From Pectinophora gossypiella (lineage: Eukaryota; Arthropoda; Insecta; Lepidoptera; Gelechiidae): a DNA stretch of 64,000 nt. Position 1 is the first letter of the stretch. Every line of letters starts with the position of its first letter. The stretch spans positions 11,284,001 through 11,348,000 of the forward strand of contig NC_065408.1 of the NCBI RefSeq assembly GCF_024362695.1, read 5' to 3'. Made by a program: the position numbers and the translations under genes. Positions 57,727 to 64,000 of this stretch are shown one piece after another. Under the pieces are notes generated by a model. That model saw only the letters and a program-made list of their open reading frames with translations, searched no databases and had not been told where the DNA came from.

Positions 57727-58440
57727 AATAGATTACTTAAAGCTTATTCTAGTAAATATTCTTAAACTTAACAATTACAAATAATTAAAACTATGCAAAT
57801 TTTAGGTACATGACCACTGTTAAGGCTCAATTAAAAACGAAATTTAACATTAACATAACCTAAGCTCACGACTATATCCGAATGGGGTAGTCATAAGGTG
57901 ACATGTCAATCCCAATAGTTTTATGACTGACACGGTCGATTGTCATTTCATAATCATTTCCAGTTTGGCTAAGGGCCGTGTTTGTGTGTGTGTGTGTGTG
58001 TGTGCGCGCGCGCGTGTGTGTGCGTGCATGTGTGTTTGTGTGTGTATGCGTGCGTGTGTGTTTGTGTCTTAATATTTTTCAAGATACAACCGCAAAAAGC
58101 CTATTGTGTCCTGTTAAATCTGGACACCTGGGAACCCTAGTCGAGAGATACTCGTAATTTCATAATCTTTCCACTTCCAGCCTCAAAACTTAAGTTTGTC
58201 ATCTCAAAGTGTCCGATATACATTTGTGGTTGCCTTAAATCGCTTGCCTTTCGAAACCCACTATAAAATCGAACTAAATTAAACTTTATATCGCTGAGTT
58301 AATACCGTAACAATTTCATGACAGCAATATAAAATACATATACAGTAGATTTGATAATTATTAGAAAATATATTCTTTTTTATAAATGAGTAAAAATGTA
58401 ATATTTTAATAAGCAAGTAATATTTTCAGTTCCACATTTA
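57727..58440. repeat. GT/GC microsatellite with flanking AT-rich sequence
   Basis: 57978-58070 is alternating purine-pyrimidine (GT)n with a (GC)5 core. 57850-57895 is a copy of the 'ctcacgactatat' repeat. The rest is unremarkable. Confidence 0.75.
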
Positions 58441-58520
58441 ATTGCGACAGAAAATTCTACTTGATAATAATTCAGAATAAATGGGCTGAATCATCCCCCT
58501 CTTTACCCTTACGGGGGTAT
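58441..58520. mobile_element. M1 MITE, one arm
   Basis: gcgacagaaaattctacttg, gggctgaatcatccccctct; only the right arm is left. Confidence 0.55.
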
Positions 58521-58552
58521 ATGCGTGATGCTATGTTTGAATTAAATGCCAT

Positions 58553-58839
58553 CATCATCAGCCCATTAATGTCCCCACTGCTGGGGTACGGGCCTTCCCT
58601 ATGGATGGATAGGGAGATCGGGCCTTAAACCATCACGCGTGCCCAGTGCGGATTTATGGTTATTAACGACTGCAATGCAGCTGGGACCAACGGCTTAACG
58701 TGCCTTCCGAAGCACGGAGTAGCTCGAGATGAAAACTTTTTTTTTGTGGTCACCCATCCTATGACCGGCCTTTGCGAAAGTTGCTTAACTTCAACAATCG
58801 CACACCGAGCGCGTTAACCGCTGCGCCATCGAGCTCCTC
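58553..58839 (-). mobile_element. S3 SINE with 11-bp target duplication
   Basis: Flanked by TTAAATGCCAT at 58542-58552 and 58840-58850; otherwise like the copies at 49018 and 56340. Confidence 0.9.
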
Positions 58840-58859
58840 TTAAATGCCATACATTCCAA

Positions 58860-59397
58860 AAATCTTTCTGGTATGTTCCATATTCAATGAAACATAACAT
58901 ATAAGTTTTAAAACGAAATTCAATTTAATATTTACTGCTCTATTACGCATACGATTACATGTTTAGAAAGAAATTGCTTTGTTTAAAGTATTTTTAGTAC
59001 TGACATTCTTGAAATTATGCACATTAACACGCAAGTAAAGATTTATTGGATAAACATCATAAGTCGATTCCTTACTTAGCTACTTTATATTATATCGTCG
59101 TGGTCGTGAAAATAGATTGGAGGTTATCATTGTTAGTCTAGCAACAATGAGGTAATGAGTTACAATATATTATATCTTAAGAGCAGTTTTCACTAACACG
59201 GTTGGCTCGACCGTTATAGATGACGATACGGCTCATCACCAATCATGTTGATCTCACTGAAAGTTCGCTGAGGTGTGGATACTTAGTTCATCTTACAATG
59301 GATGTACAATCAAAGAACAAAAGTTCAGTTATTGAGCCCAGACAATTCGATGCTCTATTACTTTAAGACGATCAAAAAGCACTAACTATGTAAGCCA
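58860..59397. other. Gene-poor region
   Basis: Nothing recognised. Confidence 0.4.
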
Positions 59398-59400
59398 ATT

Positions 59401-59631
59401 TTGAAGAATAAATATTTTGAATTTACGAGAAAAAAAAAACAAAATTCTAGCGCCAAAACAAAGCGGCCGAACCTAAGCTATAATCTGCCTATAATTACAG
59501 AAGATCCGATAAAAATCGTCGATATTCCGGTTGCGGAACTGGTACAAGGCAACAGTTACTGCAACAGTCGTGTTCTGCGCTTCAACCCCCTCATTAGAAC
59601 AGTCGATGATAAGAACAATGAACCGCCGTAA
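59401..59631 (+). CDS. Possible coding exon, unrecognised
   Basis: A 76-codon open frame without an ATG at its start. The second half (DPIKIVDIPVAELVQG, RVLRFNPLIRTVDDKNNEPP) uses GC-ending codons and looks protein-like, unlike the AT-rich surroundings. It ends at TAA 59632-59634 if read as a last exon; a possible acceptor is ctag near 59448. No partner exon was found upstream. It could also be a piece of a transposon protein. Confidence 0.22.
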   Translation: MKNKYFEFTRKKKQNSSAKTKRPNLSYNLPIITEDPIKIVDIPVAELVQGNSYCNSRVLRFNPLIRTVDDKNNEPP

Positions 59632-59639
59632 TTGGTCGT

Positions 59640-60095
59640 CGGTAATCGATCATTATACAGCAACCGATTTCATTTTGGCGATTCAAATATCAGCTAAGTA
59701 GTCTAAATTGGCAATAAAATTAATTTTCAATTTGTGCTATCAAGACTTTGTGTAATTGTGATTCCTGTCACGAAAAAATTTAAAGACAGAACACGAAACG
59801 CTCGCTATTTAAAGAAGAAGAAGAAGATCTGAGAACATTGTTAACAAAATAATGACATTGAAAGTAACTTTCTACAATGATTCATGAATATTGAAACAAC
59901 GTCAAACCTATAAAATTATTAGCAATTATACTTTTTACAGTAACAATGTTGACTAAGTACCCAGAAAACCACAGAGCAGTGTAATAATTGGAGTATGAAT
60001 AAAAACTACTCACACCTCATCGACTATGCAGCTAAAGGTCAAATAGAATTGGTTGTAAATAACAAAATAAACAACGGAGTTTGCTGTCAGTTCCG
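59640..60095. other. Gene-poor region
   Basis: Nothing recognised. Confidence 0.4.
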
Positions 60096-60109
60096 TACCA
60101 ATTACAGAC

Positions 60110-60450
60110 ACATACATACTCATAAACAGCCTATGTAACGTCACACTGCTGGGCAAAGGTCTCCTCTCAATCAACCGGAGGGGGTATGGTGCATACTTCA
60201 CCACGCTGCTCCACTGCGGGTTGGTGGAGGTGATTTATACGGCTAATAGCCGGGACTAACGGCTTAACGTGCCCTCCGAAGCACGGAATCATCTTAATTT
60301 TTCGGACAATCAGGTGATTCAAGCCTGAAAAGTCCTTGCCAAACAAAGGACAGTCTCACAAAGTGGTTTCGACAATGTCCCCATCTGGAATCGAACCCGG
60401 ACCTCCAGATCGTGAGCCTAACGCTCTAACCACTAGACCATGGAGGCTGT
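60110..60450 (-). mobile_element. Full-length S1 SINE
   Basis: Minus strand head cctccatggtctagtggtta and B box gggttcgattccag; body and tail as in 19918-20256. A short direct repeat, taccaat, borders it (60096-60102 and 60451-60457). Confidence 0.9.
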
Positions 60451-60457
60451 TACCAAT

Positions 60458-62728
60458 ACAAATAACACCAACCTAATCTAATCTAGCCTAAAAGATTCGA
60501 CTGCTAGGCAAAGCTTTCTCTTTCCGTTTTTCGCAGTCCTGTGCGTATTCCGGCTAATCCCTCTGGCAAGCGTCTAAGTCGCCACGCCATCTTTTTCGAG
60601 GTCTACCACGACGCGAGCCACCTAATGCATGACAATCCGCTGAACTGTAGCCAAAGCAAGAATAAGGATTTTCCGATAAGAAAATAATGTTTTCTTATCA
60701 GCAAAAAGTACGATGTGGAACCCTAAACAGAACCACAAGTAGAGAAACCGAAAATCAAGATTCACACTAAAAAACGGTGCCAGTAGTGCTGTGGCACATC
60801 GTGATAGTCGGCCAAGGAATAAAAAAATACAATGGACACGTACTGTACAAGGTTTTGGTACCCATAACTGATACTGGTAGTACCAATGTATCATTATTAT
60901 GATACTTACACCATTTTCTGTCACGACAGTTGCAAAAAAGATCTCATTGATGTAGTATTGTGTAATATTATTGACAATCAGTTATGACACTAGTTACTGA
61001 CTTAAAAAAATATCGTTGATAGTAAGTAGGCAGAAATGTTTTGTGTATTTTTTGCCGCCGCCGTAAAGTGAATTATTGTACAATAAACGTAATTTTCGAA
61101 TTGAGCGTAAATGTACACAGTAATTGTACAGCTTCATAACAATTTATTACTTTTGGCATACTGTACAGAGGCCTAATCGTGTAACTTTAGTTTCATCTAT
61201 ATCACAATCAAATTCACAAAAAAAAATGCTAATGACAGTATAGGATTTCTAACTTTAAATGTAGATACCTAGAGGCTTGAGTTATATCAACACTCCCTAG
61301 GATGCTTTGCTGCAAAGCCTTTCGCATTTTTAGGTATAGTTACTCTTTCTATTTGGGTCTTACTCTATGAAACTATTACGCGTATGAGTTAAAATGTTAT
61401 TAGCACATGGTACGAAAAGTAGGGCAGAGCTAAGTAGATGAGTTCACATGGACTGTAGCGAAAACGTAACCTTGGTGTAAATTCGATAATTGAAAACCGA
61501 CACTTAGTCATGAGTTTTCCAAAAACCTATTTATTTTGCCCGCCAATTCTGAAATTATTTGAAAAAAATAATTGATAAATAATAATAACGCATTTTATGC
61601 ATCGAATTGTCATCTTGGCCATGTTTCATTTGAACACAATTTGCCTTATCTAATTTTAAAAACATGCAGATCATAACAATAAACGTCCCATGAAAATTCG
61701 TTTTGTCGAGATTAACCTGAATATATACCTAATATATGCCAAAGCTTTAAGGATACTTACATAGATAGTTTATGCTCTGTACTTATTGATATTATAGTTT
61801 TGACTTGATAATGTTTTTTTTATAGATTCACCTCAATCGAACAAACGCCATCTACAATCTCTGCTACGAACTTCGCGCTCACCTTATTGCGTTTGAGCTA
61901 ACTGCTACCAGCAGTTATTTTAAGACTGCAGCGAAAGGTTGCAAACCTTCAAGGTAGACATAAACGAGATTTGCTAATGTAGTTTCTTATTTAATCCAGA
62001 GATGGCGCTGCTAAGATTTTGGCGAGGCTTGTAGTAGAGTTGTCACGGGTTCACTATTTGGCCGGTCAAAATGATTATTATTATTTTATACGAGCATTGA
62101 CGCTTGTCTCACGCTAATAACTTACTAAGTAAAAACACGGGAAAATTCTTTCCGAAATAACTACATTTAAATCACAGTATACTTTCTTTTTTATGTAAAT
62201 CGCTTTATAATTTTTGTAAGTACTACCTCTATATCTGGCAGTTTATAATACATTAAAATATAAGTTTTGCTAAGGTCTGCAATAAAAGCTAATCATAATA
62301 CCATTACCAAAATATCTTAGTGTTTTACATGAAAATTACTTGTATTCTCTTAAATCATTTTTGTGCATACTGGAATTGCACAAATTGGGTAGTTTCTTAG
62401 GTCAAAGATAAATTATGAAATTCTGATTAGTAAATAAAGATGTCAGAAAACGTTTTTATTTTTCTATTTAACTTATTTACGAATTTTAATAAACATAAAT
62501 GCAATAATAAATGCGACATTTTGTCACGTTTTTCACAGGTTGCTTTTTCATACAAATTCCACAGTAATTTCGTGTTTTGAGCTTTAGTAAAAAGTAAATG
62601 GTTTGACTAGTTGAAAACTACCCTATTGCATATTATTATCATGGAATAATACTATGTATACAACGGTAATTCTTCGCCTCGCATCAGTTCGTGTCGGGCG
62701 CCAACTTCACTCCCTCGGCCTCTCCCTC
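60458..62728. other. Gene-poor region
   Basis: No gene recognised; the open frames are short and lack support. No repeat matched within the window. Confidence 0.45.
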
Positions 62729-63060
62729 GACCCCTGTGGTCCTGCGGTTGAGCGTTGGTCTTACGATCCGGAGGCCCCGAGTTCGAATCCCGGTGGGGAC
62801 ATATCGCAAAAAATACTTTGTGATGTGAGATGTGAAAATTGTTTGGTTAGGACATTACACGCTGATCACCTGATTGTCCGATACATAATCCGTTCTTCGG
62901 AAGGCATGTTAAGCTGTTGGTCCCGGTTACCACTTACTGATGTATGTATGTAGTCGTTTCATGAGCCATATCAGGGGATTTGGCGGTTTAATAATAACCT
63001 TGACACCAGTGTTGATGAGGTTGGTAATCCATCTCATAACCCACACGATAAGAAGAAAAG
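62729..63060 (+). mobile_element. Full-length S2 SINE
   Basis: tRNA-like head with A box (ctgtggtcctgcggttgagc) and B box gagttcgaatcccgg at 62779-62793; body, then the end cacacgataagaagaa. Confidence 0.88.
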
Positions 63061-63317
63061 AGATAAATAAAGTAATATATTTCTAGTGCTTAAAATTTTT
63101 AGCATCTACCAATTCATAATAGACATATTTTTAAGTAAAATATATTTAGGTAGTTACGATATCATGTTTGTTGTGAAATTGTATTATACCTTTAATATAT
63201 GTATTATACCTCACCCCTTCTGGGTTTTACTTTAGTCTTTTAAATGGCCGTAAGCTAAAGAGTACGAAAGAGAGGGCGCAATTTTGTGTCTTACACGCTC
63301 TTACGCGTTAGGCGGTA

Positions 63318-63454
63318 CAGTCATGAGCAATATCACCACTTTGGAACCCTGTCGCACTATCATATTTGATATTTAATGACACTTGCGGTTTACTTTGTCA
63401 AAAAAGTTAATGTGACGTGGTTTCAAAGCGTATACATATTAGTACTCATGACCG
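63318..63454. mobile_element. M2 MITE with TA target duplication
   Basis: 137 bases, ends CAGTCATGAG and CTCATGACCG, TA at both borders. The interior matches 35130-35271 in reverse. Confidence 0.82.
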
Positions 63455-63675
63455 TAAGGATGAGATTTTTATATGGAATGTTCGGGGTTATTATATGATT
63501 ACATTTAGAACAGACAGTCAACGCACGCCCGTAATATCGTTCAGGATGGGCAGAGCCAAAGGTCGTCTTCAACATACAGCAAATATCGTGACAAATAACA
63601 AAGTACAAATGTACCCACTGTTTTAGTATTCGTTCACTTGTATTCATACTAAATTCATTCTTTTCTTCATTCTAT

Positions 63676-63806
63676 ACTGGGCACCCTCAGGCCTGTTGTC
63701 TTAAAACGTTGTACCGGGTGAGAGCCTTCAGCGCTCATCATTTGTCCTGCCAAGTAGTTAATGCCACCTGCGGCAAATCTACAATAAGTCACGTCAAAAA
63801 ATAAAA
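63676..63806 (+). mobile_element. S4 retroposon 3' half
   Basis: tgggcaccctcaggcctgtt, gtaccgggtgagagccttca, then tacaataagtcacgtc and an A-rich end. Confidence 0.75.
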
Positions 63807-64000
63807 ATCTTCATTCTATCTCTGTTCGCTCAACCTCCGCAGCGTCAATACGTGTGATGTGTTTGTGTTATAATTAATAACAATTTAATAAATAACAAGT
63901 GTTTATAAAAGTGACTTTTTGTTCATAACGCCCTACTGCAATTGAAATTTTTTTTTACGAAATCATTATAGTGAACACCCACTTATATTAAGATGCTCAA
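63807..64000. other. Right edge of the window
   Basis: No gene seen. Confidence 0.4.

Overview
The window is animal nuclear DNA, almost certainly from a moth or butterfly. It is AT-rich, its genes have GT..AG introns, its coding exons are GC-rich islands, and the space between genes is packed with tRNA-derived SINEs, decayed RTE-type LINE tails and foldback MITEs of lepidopteran style. I cannot name the species.

The real genes form a cluster of seven cuticular-protein genes of the Rebers-Riddiford (CPR, RR-2-like) family. I assembled each from short exons, and every splice phase closes. Each begins with a tiny exon (4 to 8 codons) that starts the signal peptide. Genes 1 (51-1117) and 2 (4061-4873) are on the plus strand. 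Genes 3 (7064-7878), 4 (12953-13998), 5 (15263-19279), 6 (31507-40037) and 7 (45720-53381) are on the minus strand. Genes 1-4 are His-rich paralogues whose last 78 residues are identical, while their N-terminal halves fall into two classes (1+3 and 2+4), which points to gene conversion. Gene 5 is a five-exon gene whose third-to-last and later introns hold a LINE tail and three decayed partial copies of its own chitin-binding exon. Genes 6 and 7 have the RR domain split by an intron at one shared position. Gene 6 adds a charged, Pro/Tyr/Lys-rich tail of about 300 residues.

The products should be secreted by epidermal cells, bind chitin through the RR domain, and be laid down and cross-linked in the cuticle. 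The His-rich stretches of genes 1-4 are candidate sites for quinone cross-linking (inference).

Region by region: 1-14 kb holds the four-gene His-rich cluster, interrupted at 9.2-11.3 kb by a repeat with an exact 134-bp tandem array. 15-19.3 kb is gene 5. 19.4-31.5 kb is gene-poor and repeat-rich. 31.5-40 kb is gene 6 with a 6.3-kb intron full of MITEs and SINEs. 40-45.7 kb is gene-poor. 45.7-53.4 kb is gene 7. 53.5-64 kb is mostly transposon relics, including a SINE inserted in a LINE tail with a visible target-site duplication. I saw no rRNA, functional tRNA, CRISPR array or bacterial-type operon. The most unusual structures are the decaying RR-exon array, the concerted evolution of genes 1-4 and the 134-bp array with higher-order pattern.
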